Source: Ryuthela nishihirai
Lineage: Eukaryota; Arthropoda; Arachnida; Araneae; Heptathelidae
Assembly (NCBI GenBank): GCA_038380435.1
Contig: JAWZYU010000727.1
Span: forward strand, 1-64,000
Direction: 5' to 3'
DNA: 64,000 nt
Shown: piece by piece, positions 1 through 14,300 of the stretch
How the letters are laid out: each line of letters starts with the position of its first letter
How positions within the stretch are numbered: position 1 is the stretch's first letter
The notes under the pieces: model-generated
The model's input: the letters and a program-made list of their open reading frames with translations, nothing else
The model's database searches: none
Told to the model about the DNA's origin: nothing
Program-made: the position numbers and the translations under genes

Positions 1-27
1 CAAAAAAAAAAAACAGAAATATCACCT

Positions 28-152
28 GCTTAACCAATTTTTATCACTTTATTTTTCTCACTGTTTATCACCAAACTTACCTTCTTACCAGTTTCATGAA
101 CACTCATTTCATAAATAATAAAATAATTAATCTCATCAACATCAAGGATGGT
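28..152 (-). mobile_element. RTE-like LINE fragment, RT domain
   Basis: On the minus strand this reads VHETGKKVSLVINSEKNKV, the same stretch as [18 protein letters not shown] in the fuller + copy at about 39250-39310. The sequence is shifted and interrupted, so it is a dead scrap. Confidence 0.75.
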
Positions 153-167
153 AGAACTCTTATTTAA

Positions 168-275
168 AGTCGATATCAGTTTTAGAGAAAAAAATTGTTT
201 TGAGCCTGATGAGATATGAACCCACATCCTCTTGATAACATGTCAGGTGCTCTGACTGATGAGCTACCGGCTATT
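168..275 (-). repeat. tRNA-derived SINE, family A
   Basis: The reverse complement reads GCCGGTAGCTCATCAGTCAG, an A-box-like promoter, then a GTGGGTTCATATC-like B box and an A/T-rich tail beginning CAATTTTTTTCTCT. The same unit occurs at 481-582 (minus) and 13283-13380 (plus). Confidence 0.7.
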
Positions 276-480
276 GATCATGGATTTCTTTGATTGATAT
301 TATGAACTTTCTACCTACAGTACACAATTTTCTGCTTCTCATGAAAGCATTGTCCCAGCTGCTTACAAACAGCCTCAAGAAGCAGATAGCAAGTATATTA
401 CAAGTATACAACTGAATAAATTGAAGAAATTTCTTGACGTTTTTGTTCAATTGTCAAGGAAGGTATCTCTTTTAGTTTAA

Positions 481-582
481 TGTTGATATTTTTAGAGAAA
501 AAATTGTCTTGAACCGGGCGGGATATAAACCCATGATGTTCTGATAACATGCCAAGTGCTCTGACTGCTGAGGTACTGACCC
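481..582 (-). repeat. tRNA-derived SINE, family A
   Basis: Second copy of the 168-275 unit, with the same body (CAGAGCACTTGGCATGTTAT on the minus strand) and tail. It is diverged and the B box is GGGTTTATATCC. Confidence 0.65.
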
Positions 583-744
583 CCCAATTCCTCAGTTGTA
601 TTCTTAAATTCATCAACATCATTTATGAAAAGTGCCAGTTTGTAATATTATCTAATTAAGAAATTTTTTGAATCCTAGAACATGCAATGTCTTGGCTGGC
701 CATAATTAGAACTAATGGATTATAAAAAATAATAAATATCCCCT

Positions 745-935
745 CAAGCAGCTGCTTGCCACAGAGGTCTGACAGGAGCCTGTCAGTTTATATGCCATAG
801 TAGAAGGTCTGTGAGGATGGCAGGCCTCAGCAGAAAAACGACACAAACAGCCATGCCTTACCCGGGGTCGAACCCAGGTCCCTTAGATCAGTAGCCTAGC
901 GTGCTAACCACTCGGCCATGGGACGGCTGGGAAAA
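745..935 (-). repeat. tRNA-derived SINE, family B
   Basis: The minus strand starts with a tRNA-like head: CATGGCCGAGTGGTTAGCAC (A box) and GGTTCGACCCCGGG (B box), resembling a Leu/Ser type tRNA. A unique body follows, ending GCAGCTGCTTGAGGGG and an A/T tail. Other copies are at 1513-1705 and 56777-56963. Confidence 0.8.
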
Positions 936-1185
936 TGTAAATAGTAATATTTTGTTAGTACCTAGCTGCTGTCAGTTTAAGCTGCTTTAATCACCACACT
1001 TTACCATCCAAATTTCTAGCATAAATATACTTAGATTGTTGGCAATATTCATTTTAAATATTGTAATTTTCCAAATTTTACTACTGTTAGAGGTTGTTGT
1101 TAAAGATTTGAAAAATGGAATTTTAGTGTTTCCTCAATACCTGTCCAACGTAAAGAGAATTTTTAATTTATCTTATAAAAACCAA

Positions 1186-1445
1186 AAAAAGTTGAAAAAA
1201 GGCTTTTGACTCTGTTAATCATCATAATTTGTGGTTGATCATGAGATCATATGGCATACTAGACAAGTTTAGTAAGCATAATGAAAGCTCTATATAATAA
1301 CACTAAGTCATTTGTGTGAGTTGGTAATGCTTATAGCAATTGGTTAACAATAACATTGGTGTTTCATGAGGCTGCATTTTGCCACCTTTTCTCTTTGGTT
1401 ATTGATTTTGTTATGCAGAACTCACTGTAAGGGAAATATTTTGGC
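1186..1445 (+). mobile_element. RTE-like LINE fragment, RT palm
   Basis: The DNA matches the RT segment of the family copy at about 38890-39140, including AAAAGGCTTTTGACTCTGTT, TTGTGGTTGATCATGAGATC and GGTTATTGATTTTGTTATGC. It is truncated at both ends and out of frame. Confidence 0.8.
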
Positions 1446-1512
1446 CACCATCTTAACTGTTAAATATATTTTAATAGATTGCATTTGCATTGGTAAAGTT
1501 AAAAAAAAAGAT

Positions 1513-1705
1513 AAATCACCCTGAAGCAGCTGCTTGCCACAGAAGTTTGACAGGAGCCTGTCAGTTTCATATGCCATAGAGAAGAATTATGTGAGGAAGG
1601 CAAGACCTCAGCAAAGAGACAGCACAAACATCCATGCCTTATCCGCAGCTCGAACTCAGGTCCTTTTGTTCAGTAGCCAAGCATGCTAACCACTTGGCCA
1701 ACTGG
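1513..1705 (-). repeat. tRNA-derived SINE, family B
   Basis: Diverged second copy of the 745-935 unit in the same orientation. The tail end is GCAGCTGCTTCAGGG. The B box is degraded. Confidence 0.75.
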
Positions 1706-2265
1706 ATGATAAAGTTTGCTGTAACATAATTCCAAGTGTTGTGCATTATTTATTTCCAACTTTATGCTTTTATTAATTTTGGCCCTTTAGCTACTACTGT
1801 TTATTAGGTAATGATTGAAGCTTGCTTGCAATCACTATTCACTTGTAATTCATAGTAAATAATTCAAATATTTCATTCTGTTTTCTGATATTGAATTGTG
1901 TTTAATATTCATTCTGTTTTCTAATGTTGAAAATGCAAGTTTTTAAGGAGATGCAGAAGGAAATTTTCAGTTTTAATTAGTCTCCACTTAACATGTATCT
2001 TAGGCTATATCTATATTCTCATTCAATTATAGATTTTACTCTTATAAAAAATTTAATTGGGTCAGATTTTTCTCACATATATATTCTAGGTTTTCTATCC
2101 ATGGTATAATAAATGGTTACTTAGAATGAGATTACCACTGCATAGAGCGAATTTGTTGTTTTGTTGTTTAAAATTAAATCACTGTTAAGTGATATATGTT
2201 TATAATCAATATATATATTTTTTAAATGTTAGTATTGTTTTAAACAGTACTGAATTTTGTTTTAG
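1706..2265. other. GPHR intron sequence, no recognisable element
   Basis: AT-rich stretch before exon A. I see no coding match, and no repeat shared with the rest of the window. Confidence 0.5.
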
Positions 2266-2346
2266 ACTTGTAACTCCTACTGATATACAAGCTCAAGAGA
2301 AGAAATTGATGCAGACTATGGATATGATTATTATGAAAAAGAAAAG
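2266..2346 (+). CDS. GPHR: GPHR exon A (first in window)
   Basis: Acceptor TTTTAG precedes 2266 and donor GTTTGA follows 2346. The exon completes a codon with its first base and ends two bases into an Arg codon. It reads [18 protein letters not shown] and then DMIIMKKK, the conserved cytosolic segment after the N-terminal membrane block of GPR89. The upstream exon was not found in 1-2265. Confidence 0.95.
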
Positions 2347-5300
2347 GTTTGATAAGTAACGTAATAAGATGCTTTGTCCTTAACTGAAATTAAATTTTCT
2401 TTAACCCCTTTCACTACCATACTGGCCAAAAATGGCAGAGATTTTAAACGGACTCATCCAGTCAATGCTATTCCTTCCTCTTTACTACCTCCTACCTTAA
2501 GTTTGGGCCATTTTGGGCCAATATGGTAGAGAAAGGGTTACCCTTTGAAGAGTCAGATTTCTCGCAATGCTTGCAATTGTGGCCAAGATAATTTTTTAAC
2601 TTTTTTCAATAAAAAAAAAGTAAATTGAACTTTATCATACAGTAACTAACAGATATATGTAGACCAAGTTACATATAAGTGAAAGAGAATTTCACTCTGA
2701 ATAATTAAAATATAGATTCAAAATGAAATAAAGGATACTTAAACCTAATTAAAAAAAAATATTAACTAGTGTTGGACACTAAGGGTTACTACTAAGGTAT
2801 TTAGTGATATTTACAATATTTCTGCTGTTCATAAATATCAGTAAACTAATTTAAACATCTAGAAATATTTTAAAATTTAACCTTCAGCAAAATAATGTTA
2901 TAAGCCCCTAACATTGATCTATCTCTTTAAGGTCAAATAAAAGTAATATTTCAATTTGGGATAAAAAAAAATGCCTTTACTATAATACTTGGATTTGGCA
3001 ACAATTCACATTTTAGGTATAAGAAATTTAAGATTCCATGGCAATATATTTATTTATACTGCAGTGGTATGAGAAAGGCCAACTACAAAAAGATGTCAGA
3101 AGTAATTAAAAGTAGTGGTTTTGTTTAGTTTGTAAGGAAAGAACAAAATTTGATAGTAGGTGTAGCATGGCTTCAAGCATTCTGCCTTATGTTTGGGCAA
3201 ATGAAGATGAAGCAGTAGATCATGTTATTATTGACGTGGTAAGGATTGTCCTTGACTCATCATTTCCAGGAAGTGCAAACCGTTTTGTTTACCTTTTGAC
3301 AGGATTACCCGTGGAGCATCACATATTCTAGTTCCTGAGAATGACTCGGTCTCACCTCTGCAATTGGGGCTTCGAAGCGCTCGTTGGCCCCAGGCCCTGA
3401 TGGCATCAGCTATACTCAACTAACTTGTCACCTGAGGCTCTGCTTCTGCTTCTTAAAGCCTTCAATCACTCCTGGACCACCTGCACAGTTCCTGAATCAT
3501 GGAAGGCAACACACCTTGTGCCTATCTTGAAGCAGGGAAAACCCGCCACTCAACTGTCCTCTTACAGGCCCATTGCTCTATCATCTTGCCTCTGCAAGAT
3601 CTTAGAGAGACTGGTTCTAGACACCTAGAATGGTATTTAGAGTCCAAGGGCCTCCTCCCTGACAGTCTCTCAGGTTTCTGCAAAGGGAGGTGTATGCCTG
3701 ATAATCTTATCGACTTCATCTCCGCTGCTGATCAGGTGCTGTCTGAGGGACAGACTACAGTTGCTGTTTTCTTTGACATTCAGAAAGCTTGGATATTCTC
3801 TGCAGGCTCCATGATCTCAGCCTCAGAGGCAATATCATCCACTGGATCTTGGCTTACCTCTCTGACAGGATAGTTCGTGTGAAGCTGGGCAACATGTTCA
3901 GTGCCTCCTACACTATTAATCATGGTTACCTCAAGGGGGGGGGGGGGTCCTCAGCCTGATATTACTGAACATCTTGCTGTCAGGCCTACCCTCTTGACTT
4001 GAGAATAGAGTGGGTATTTCCATCTATGCAGATGACATCTGCATCTGATTCCCTAGCCAGAACCTCTCCTAGGCTCAATCTGTCAGGCGCCTAAGATCTG
4101 GTGACTTTCAGGTGGAGACTGCATGCTCCAAACATTCGGAGCTTCTTTTGAAAATAACAGCGATTGGTGGAGTGGCAGTCGAAGTCACTCCACACAAGAC
4201 ACTCAATTCCTCTCGGGGCGTGATCTCCGAGTGGGGCCTCCTCAAGATTTCTGAGGAGGAAATCCTCTCGGAACTTTCAGCCCAGGGAGTGATAGCAGTC
4301 CACCGAGTTTCGTCATGCCGTGATGGAAAGTTAGAGCCCAGCCAGGTACTCATCCTAACTTTCAAAACACCACACCTGCCTACTTCCATCAAGGTAGGAT
4401 ACTTACATTGCGAGGTGCAGCCATTTATACCAAACCCTCTGCGTTGTTTTCAATGCCAGAGGTTTGCCCATGCCCGCACCGCATGCCGAGGCAAGCACAC
4501 CTGTGCTCGTTGTGGCAGTCAGGATCATCTTGAACCTGACTGCACAGCAGAAAAGGCATGCTGTGTAAACTGCCGTGGTGAACATCTGGCATACTCCCGC
4601 GACTGTCCGAAGTGGCTGGAGGAGAAATAGGTACAGCGCCTGAAGACCCTCCACAACATCAGCTATCCAGAGGCGAGAAAGCTTGCTGCACTGCCTGCCC
4701 CACCTAGCAAGGTCTCCTATGCCGGTGCGGTCGTCGGAAAGCCTGTCGTTAAGATGGCTTCCGTGGTGGTGCAGACCGACATCAGCGCTCCACCAGCTGA
4801 ATTTTTCTTGCCTGCTGCAAAGTACCTCTTGACGCAGGCGAAGCCGACGTCGGTGTCAACCTTGACATCGACACCAGTTTCTATTCCTGTGTCTGTGCCT
4901 TCCACATCCATCTCCGGAAGGCCCCCTTCACCCCGCCCACAGACAGCAAGACCTATCAAACCCAAGGGGCCACCACCGGGGCCAAAAAAGAAAATTTTAC
5001 CTCATCGTTGGTGGTCTCTGATCCATGTTGCTCGGACGATTCCGAGGACATGGACACAGACCACCCTATTTTTCCAAAACTATCACTGGCGATGGTTAAA
5101 ATAAATTGTAAGTCGTCTGCCAATTCTTCCAAGACCTGAGATGGCCACACTCCTTCAATGGAACTGTTGTGGATTCCAGAGGAATATTGACGGCATCAAG
5201 GTCCTCCTGAGGTCACACAAACCCCTCTGCGTGTGCCTTCAGGAGACATTCTTGCAGACAGCCAACAATCCCACTATCCGGCACTTTTCTCACGTTCGCC

Positions 5301-8300
5301 GGGACTGGGATGGAGATGGTCCAGCTTACGGGGGTGTTGCCATCCTCGTGAGCAACCATTCCCCATTCCAGGTCATTCCCCTCAACACGCACTTAGAGGC
5401 GGTTGCCATCCGCCTCTTCATGGGATTTTCGTTGACTGTTCTGTCTATCTCCCACCCGGAGGCATCGTTTTCCGATTCAGACACCCACCCAAGGTTTTGG
5501 GGATGTTTCACAGCTTCCGTGCTACAGATGCTTCACCCCATTGAAGGAATGATGGACAGCAAAAAGTACATAGGCCTTCTGGAGGCGAAAATGGTCCTAA
5601 CACTGCAGAAGCTGTTTCCTAACAGCGATGGGGTATTTCAACAGGATCTGGCTCCATGCCACAATTCTAAGCTTGCTAAGAGCTTCTTTACCCAGCAAAA
5701 TTTGAAGGTATTGGAGTGGCCAGGAAATTCACCCAATCTAAACCTTATTGAAAATTTGTGGGCCATTATTAAAGCATGCATATCTAAGATGGATTGCATG
5801 ATGAAAACCAAAATGATAGAAAGTGTGGTACCATGACCCTGAAGTGAAGGAGATGTGTGGAAAGCTACTGGCATCAATGGTTGAGAGGGTGAAAGAAGTA
5901 ATTAAAGCTAAGGGGGGTCACATTCACTATTAACTACACTATTAAACAAACTGCATTTTCCTATTGTCCCAACTAATTTGCACAGTACTGTAGTGTAGCC
6001 TCTTCTCAATAATGTTCCTTTTAACATGCAACCTTAATTTAGTAAGTGTGGCACCAGTGTTTTAGACCAACTTACAGAGTAGTTGATGTATTACCAAGAG
6101 ATCCTTATTTCATGTCCAGGAAATTAAATCGAGATCTGACTTGCCGATTTCTTGAATTAAAAATTACTTTAACTGTCAGTGAGTTCCAACTTTTGAATCT
6201 GTATTGCTGCAGATGTAACATTTGAATCAATATTTTTATTATTATATTTGCCCCTAAAATGTAATTTTTTATTAATTTTTGCCAGCACAAAGCTACTACT
6301 AATTATAATTTTGTTTATTCATTGGTTGTTTGTAGAATAGCTTTAGCAGAAAGGGAGAAGCTGCAGCAATCAACCACATCTAATCAGATGTCAGGAATAT
6401 GGGGGATGCTTAAGAGTGTTACGTCTTCTAATAATTCTGTTGAAAGTATCCTTATATGCATTTAATATTTTTGTTGAATTATTTTATAAAGTTGCCAGAA
6501 ATAATGTATTTTTTGAATATTAGGATTTAGGAAGTTGAAGCTAGTTAAAATGTGAAAATTTTAATAATTCACTCTATTGTTCTGTTTATGTACAATTTTT
6601 ATTATGTATAGCAGTCAAATTATTGAATCAAGTATATGTGATGGAAGGGTCAGGTGGCAAGCAGCTTGGCATTAGGATGAAAGTTGTCACCACAACACAG
6701 CAAATATTTGATGTTGCTTACTTTTAAGTAATTTTTTTCGAACTTCACCTAGTTCCAGTAGGTTCAATTGAATTGCAAATAAATTTCTTTATGTTAATTT
6801 GAACTATACAGGAAAATGTTTAAAAATATTTAATGCATGATTATGCTGGAATAATGTTAATAGCTCCTGAGCAACACTATTCTACATTTAGTCTATCACT
6901 ATTTACATAGTGAAGCCATGAGTATTTTTGCCATGGTATAATTTCACTTAAGGATACTTTTAATCCTTGCAAAATGTTCCCAAGTAAATAGGTGGAAAAT
7001 ATTACCATTTTAGGTATCTTCAAAACTTCTTATGCTTGCTCAGGCAGGTTTTATTGTTATCCTGATGTTGTTCTTGCAAAGGCCTTCCATCGAAGATAAT
7101 AATTGACTGCACAAATAAACAGGTTAATTCACTCCTATCCTGCTTAACTTCTAGAAAGGTTAAAGAAAAAAAAATTCAATTACATACGTTGCAAGCGGGG
7201 TGCATAACCTCCGCTTATCCCCTAACCACAATCAAAATATGTGAAAGCTAAAGTCTTCTGTGCCTAATCCACATAAAAAAACGGGTATTCGAACACTGTT
7301 ATATATCCTTCTAATTACATCAAACATGCGAAGCTAAGAAAATTCAAATTTTTACAAACAAGTGGGAGTGTAATCATCCGCTAATTCTTCACCTATACAC
7401 AGCAATCACAAGCTAGTTGAAATAAAATAGTTCATTAGCTACCTCTCCTTTCAGAGCTAAACGTCCCACTCCCAAAGGGGTTATGCTGGTGACAACTCGT
7501 TCACCAGACTTGGCCATTGGGGACAGCTCCAAACAGGCACCAAAAAAAAAAAAAAAAAAAATCTGCAGTCATCATCATTATCAGCTCATATATATACAGG
7601 ATTTAATCACGATAATGCTGTGGTACAAAGTTAAAACATAAAACTGCCCTTTCCACCTACAAGCTAAAACCGGATCTATATATACGATATGTAGATGACA
7701 TTTTCATCTTCTGGCCCCATCCAGTAGAAAAATTGAAAGAATTTGTTAACACATTTAATAGTGTAAATGCCCACAATTAAATTTACTACTGAATCTGAAA
7801 TAAATGGTCAAATACCATACTTGGATATTAAAATAATTCGAAAATCACACTTCTGTGAGAGCACTGTATATCGGAAACCAACACATACTCCCAATTATAT
7901 ACCAATAGATTCATCACATCTGATGAAATATAAAAAAGCGAGTATTATTCTCCATTATGTCAGGGCATACAGATACTGTTCACAACAAAAAACCCTGCAA
8001 GAAGAGTTACAATATATTCGAACAACTGCACAAGAAGTAGGATACCCAAGAGAGTTACTATAAAAATGGGAAATGGAAGCAAAATACACTGTAAAAAGAG
8101 ATACCCAGCCAAATCCACAATAAATAGAAATTAAAAAACAGTATGTTAAAAGTTTTCCATATATGAAAACTATAACGAAAACACTCGAAAATACTTTAAG
8201 AAAATATAATATTATTTTATCCAGTACTATCACCATTCCATTAAAAATTTAATTTTAAACGATAGAGATCAAAAATCACCCACAGGGGGAGTATACAAAA

Positions 8301-11300
8301 TCGAAATCCCTGACCCCGATAACAAATTAGAGGGTAAAAATAAATATATAAGAAAAACATACAGACAATATGAGACATGAATGCAGGAATATATTGCAGA
8401 CATAAGTAAAAAGAACCTCACAACAGCATTATCAAGAACAATAGTAGAAAATAATATTAAAATTGATAAAATTAACTTTAAACCTGGAATAGCCCCAAAA
8501 ACAAAATTTCAACTACAATACGCCGAAATTTTAAATATACATAAACATCGTGACGAGGTCTGCAATACCGAGATTCCACCCCTTCCGTCGGCATGGCATC
8601 TCCTATTGCAACCTTCATCACGAGCACTCAGTACGCAAAGGGCTGGGCTAGACTGAAGGCGGCTACTTAAACTTCACCTAGCTATCATCGCATTTGCCTG
8701 AGGATGCCACATGTTATGAGTTCGTGGTGAAATGCGTCGCGTAATGAGCCTGGAAGGTTCGTGTTTTTAAGATGTTTTTTAAAAGTTTTAACTTTGTAAA
8801 AGCAATGGCTTTTGGCCAATATTAAATTAACTGTCATCGGAACATTAGCTTTCTTCCAGTAAGGAGTGTATCTAAAATCTTTTCAAGCAGGATAAAGTGC
8901 TTTTCATAACAAAAGAACTGTTCATGTAATGCTCTATGAGAATTTACTATTACCTTGAGGTTACAATGTGCAACAACATGGCTAAAAGCGTCGCTGTATG
9001 TAACATCCTACGTAAAAGAAATAGAACTTATACCACCAAGAACAACTGACAACTTAAACCATCTTTTTGTGCACCACAAATGAACGAAGTTTAAACTTGT
9101 GGATGAGGAAACTAAAGAAAATAGTGTCAGTTAATAACATCTATGCCAGCATTGTAACTGCTAGAAGATCTACTATCAGGACTGGTAGCATATATAATTA
9201 CCAACTACAGTATGACAACGCTGTAAAATATGCAATTGTACCTGCATAAGTGGTAAATATGTTTTCGCTTTATATATGGTTCTAATTGGTCTCTTGAAGG
9301 GAGAGTTAATTTTGAATTAATGTATAAAGTTAAGGGTAATTCTAAGGTATTAGTTAAGTAGATCCCATATATGGTAATGGTATGTACAGCACTTTCCTAG
9401 TTTGAGAATTACTCCCTGGAAGTTTTATGTTTTAACTTTGTACCACAGCATTATCGTGATTAAATTATTTATTTAATGAATTATTTTCAGTATGGTATGT
9501 TTTAAAACATTGGCCAGCATTATTCATGGTTACTTTATGGGATTTGTTATAATTTGCATTAATGGACCTCATTCATTTTCAGAACACGATACAGATCAAA
9601 AATTTTTTTACCAGAAAAGAAAGAAATAATAAAACAAATATTAACGTATAACCTAATGCGATGTTATTTAATGTCTCTAATAAGTTGTAAGCTAGCTATC
9701 AGATGTAGCATAACTCCGTAAGATCAGTAGATCAGCCGACAGAAAAAAATCAGTAATTTCAGAAATAAAATAAATCTACAGGAATGAAAACGAAGGTTAA
9801 TATTGACTGATGCATAGTTACATTTCCCTCAGTTCAAGCTGCTGTCTGTGGAGAGGGACCACAATGTGAAAATTCTACTGGTTCGGGTACCTTCACAGGG
9901 TCCTGAATGCTCACCTGTATGTTTGCCATGCACTGCTACACACTACTCTTGCCTCTGCTTCAGTAAGAAGTAAGTCTTGGGGTGGCCTCCCAGGATCATT
10001 CGGTTGGTGCTGGACCTGTTTGGGCTTTGTACACTTAATAACTGTTAGTCTAATGGGTACTGCAGACTCAAAGAAGAGAATATTTTCATGAAACCCAATT
10101 TTTTTTACCATAGAGTGTCGAAGTGTTCATTAGAGAGGTAAAAAAAAAATAAAGGGATGCATTTTGAAGTTTCTGCATTGGAGAGTGTATGTTTTAGGAG
10201 GTTGCTTAATATGTAATTTCTAATCTTTTTAGCATGAACCCAACGAAAGTATCAGCAAATGGAGATGTCTGGTTTAGGCAGGTGTCCCTTAACCATTACC
10301 ATGTCATAATTTGAAGAATCGCTTTCATCTTTCACATTCTAGTGATTGGAGAGTGAAGTTTCACTCCCATAGTACAAGGTTGTGAAAGGAACATTTTTCA
10401 AATAGAAGTCTGAATTTTTTTTCAACTGTTTCTAATTAAATATCAAAAATAACATTTAAATCTGTGATATATATATTTTTACCTGTTGATTGCACTTGAA
10501 AATATTATGATGAAGTTAAAAAAACAAATCTATTTGAGTCTACAGTGAATGTATGAACATGCTCAGTCACTGTAAACAGCATTGAGTAGTGCCGATTTAA
10601 TTTATGCCTTTATTCTGCCATCCCATACTTTTTTTCCCAGATTATTGATCAATTGCATTTCTGTGTATTTTGTGCTGTTTATAGCTCTACTAGAGTAGTA
10701 AAGCTTTCTAAACTTTTAACATAAGGATATTGATTTTGCATAGTCAAAATAATAAATAAGCCTGAATAATGTTTTTCCAATATTTTTAATAAGTTTTAAA
10801 TTAGAATTTTAATAAGCTAATAAATTTAATGAATTTGGTAGCAATGTAGAACATAAAATATTAATATAAATCTTAACCTTAGATAGAAAATGAATCCCCA
10901 ATAAAATAAAAAAGGAGATAAATTATGGATATTGCCAAAAAAATTTAAAATTCAATTAAATTTGCAAATGTGGTCAATAGTGCTAAAACAATACAATATC
11001 TTCACAAATTTCTGCTGAAAAATGTTTGATTACTCTTCCTTTTAACATCAGCATTGTGAATGTAATGAAATCGCCTAATGCCCAGTATATTCTTGCAGCA
11101 TCTGAGATAAAAGCTTTCTACTATCTCATTTACAAAAAGACCAAGTTTTTTTACTATAGTAAAAATAGAGAGGGATTATTTATATATAGTCTTAATTTTT
11201 AGATGTATATATCTATTTTTCCCCACTCTTCATAGATTTAAAAACTGCCAGGAGTAATGTCTATTTTCCTGTTTAACTATGTTGCACATGACAGTATTTG

Positions 11301-14300
11301 TCATCCACCTCCCTAGATAATTAATTTGAAAACGTGCTAAAAACTAAGTCATTCAAAAGAACTGAATATTTTATCACTAGTTTTTTCTGCCTTATTGCCA
11401 ACTTCACCAAGAGCTTAACTGAACAAGTTCATCTTATGAAATGCCAAATCATCAGCTTAATCTAAGATACACTGCATGATATTGAAATTGCCCCACCCAG
11501 AAGGAGTGAGGGGATAGGGGTGAAATATAGCATACATAAAACAATGCATATTGCATACCATGATTTAATTTGCAGCCACTTACAGCAGTTAGAAGATGAG
11601 ATAATGCAGCACAGTGTGATTGCCTCAGTAGGTGGTTGCACTGCCATGAATGGCAATATGGCATGGCATGCTACAGTTGACAGATATGGTCCTGAGGAAT
11701 TGCACACCAAGCAGCGTTGACCTGCTCCTGTAATTCATCGAGATTCTGTACCAGCTGGTGAGAGGATTGCATACGTCCAATGTGGTCCCACAGATTTTCT
11801 GTTGGGGATAAATCTGGAGATCGTGCTGGCCATGGCAATACTTGAACATGTTGCAAACATTGTCTGGAGACCCTAGCAGTGTGTACACAGGTGTTGTCAT
11901 GCTGGAAAATGGGCTGCTGCATGCCTCCCAGGAACAGTAACAAAATGGGCTGCAGAACCACGCTAACGTATTGTGCAACTGTCAGTGTTCCCGTGATGCA
12001 GAGAAGAGGTGATCTGCTGTCAATCCAATAGCACCCCATACCATTATGCCTGGCTGACAGGCGGTGTGCTGATCACAAATAAAAGCTGGATCCGTCCATT
12101 TACCAGGTTGTCACCATGCAGGACCCGCCAATTGTCAGCACTCAGAGAGAAACGGGATTCATCACTAAACACAATAGTGTTCCATTCATGACCCCAGTTC
12201 GCATGACTTCGGCACCAAGCCAGACAAGCGCTATGATGGTTTACAGTCAATGGCAGTCAACGTAATGGTTGTCTAGAGCGCAGGTGTGCCTCATGAAACC
12301 TCCGGTTTACTGTTCTGGTCATTATGGGGATGTCCATGGCTGCTGACACAGCCCTTTGAATATCACCTGCAATGCTCTGTGGTGTCGAACAGCATGTCAA
12401 ACAATGCGCCTATCAAGCTGTGCTGATGTCCAGTTGGAAATATTAGAATATCTTGCATTTTGCCCTGATCTGGTTTACCCCAGGTCTCTTACACCTGGGA
12501 TTATTTTATTTAATATTTCTACACTTGTTTTACTCTGTTCCTATACACTTGTTTTCTGTTGTTTTACCACTGTACAATGTTAAAAATGTATTTTAAATTT
12601 TGGTTACGGGGTTCTATGTTTTTTATCTTTTATATTGTCTTTTGTTTGGCGCATTATGGCCTTGTTGCCGATGCGCCATTAAACCCCAAACAACCAACCA
12701 ACCAGCCCTGATCTGGCACTTAGCAATTGCAATTTTTCTCCAGAACTGAAAGAACATTTTTGAAGTCACAGGTTTCAAAGTGATCATGACATGGAAACAG
12801 CAGTGAAACAATGGTTGAGCAAAAAGGACACATACACTTTTATTGACAAGGAATAAGAAACTTGTTCCATGATATGATAAGTGTCAATCTTAGCAAATAC
12901 TTTGCAAAATATAGTTGGATGACAGCAGAATTACCCTGCATTGTTCATATTAGGAATTATAATAAAAGCTTTGGACTTATTTACCTTGTAAACTTACTTC
13001 TGACCAACCATTATACTTAAGAAACTGAGAAAAATAACAACATTATACCAACAGATGCATACCTGTGATTTCCTATTATTTCAGCATGAATCCTTATGCT
13101 TGATACAAAGTATGTTGGCATTAAAAAAAAATACCATGCCTCTTGGCATTTGATGTGGGCTGGTTGTATGCACTAATTTGGAAAGTGCCTTCTAGATCAT
13201 AGTCATCAATTACAGTCAGATACATTTCCAATAACTAACTCTATGGTATAATGCTTAAAGCTTTTAATAGAGAATGATTGTTTGGTGGCCGGTAGCTTAG
13301 CGGTCAGAGCACCTGACATGTTATCAGGAGATCAGGGTTCAGTTCTCACCCAGCTAACAATTTTTCCTCCATTTTTGTTCAGAATAATTCCTTTTATAAA
13401 AATATACTGCTCACAGAAATTAGGGGATATTTCAAAATGAATATGAAGCGATGAAATATCCCCTAATTTTTGTGAGCAGTATATAATGCTATATAGTGCA
13501 ATAAACCATCTTTTCCAAGAAAATGTTAGTATACCAATGATATATATTTGCTTTTGACTATTTAAGGATTAAATTGGAAATGAAGATGTTGCACTATCTA
13601 ATAATATACATTTCTTTCTACAAAATTAAAAAAATTGGATCACTGAATTAAGCTGCTTCTTTTATTTATACTTAGTATTATCATTAGATACCAGTCAGCT
13701 AAAACAAGATGTCAAAGCTCTTGAAGAACTAAGCAGACAGCTGTTCCTTGAAGCAGTGGACATACATAATATGCAGGTATACTTTCTTCCATGTTAGTTT
13801 GGTTGTAGATTTTAATTTCATTAGCATACTTTTAAACAGTTTAAATATGGTCACTAGGCATACACTGGAAGAGAACTGTGCATTATATTTTTATGATTAT
13901 GCACAGAAATGGCTAGGCGAAGCATATAAGTTTGATACTGCTTTTTTGTGGTGTAGGCCATTGTTATCTTTCAAAGGAGTTATTCTCTCCTCTGAAGGGA
14001 AACTGAAGGGCTTCAGACACTGGTGTGAGGTCTTGTCCATAGTGAGGGGACCACCTATGAAGGTTACGTTGGTTCAGGTACCTTCATAGGGTCTTTAATG
14101 CTTGCCCATGTGTTTTCCGTGTGTGGATACCCATGTACCTGGAAAGGAGGATCCTAGTAGTTGCTGTCTGCAAAACTCCCCATCCTGCCCATGGTCAGTA
14201 GAGGACACCGATGGGCTTGGAAAGGTTGCCATGTGTCATATGGGATGTTAAGCCGTGGTCCCGTGTGTGGGAGAGCCATACCCTGCACATGTTAAAGAAC

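Noticed and set aside
745..935. Functional tRNA gene (also at 13283 and 168)
   Set aside because: A and B boxes are present but the acceptor and anticodon stems do not pair, and each is followed by a common non-tRNA body shared with the other copies, so they are SINEs.
3228..3419. Minus-strand open frame overlapping the LINE RT
   Set aside because: Shadow of the plus-strand RT sequence; no family features of its own.
7593..9470. DIRS-type or Gypsy RT
   Set aside because: The motif spacing ([18 protein letters not shown]) and the GIY-YIG remains point to a Penelope-like element; no tyrosine recombinase or integrase block seen.
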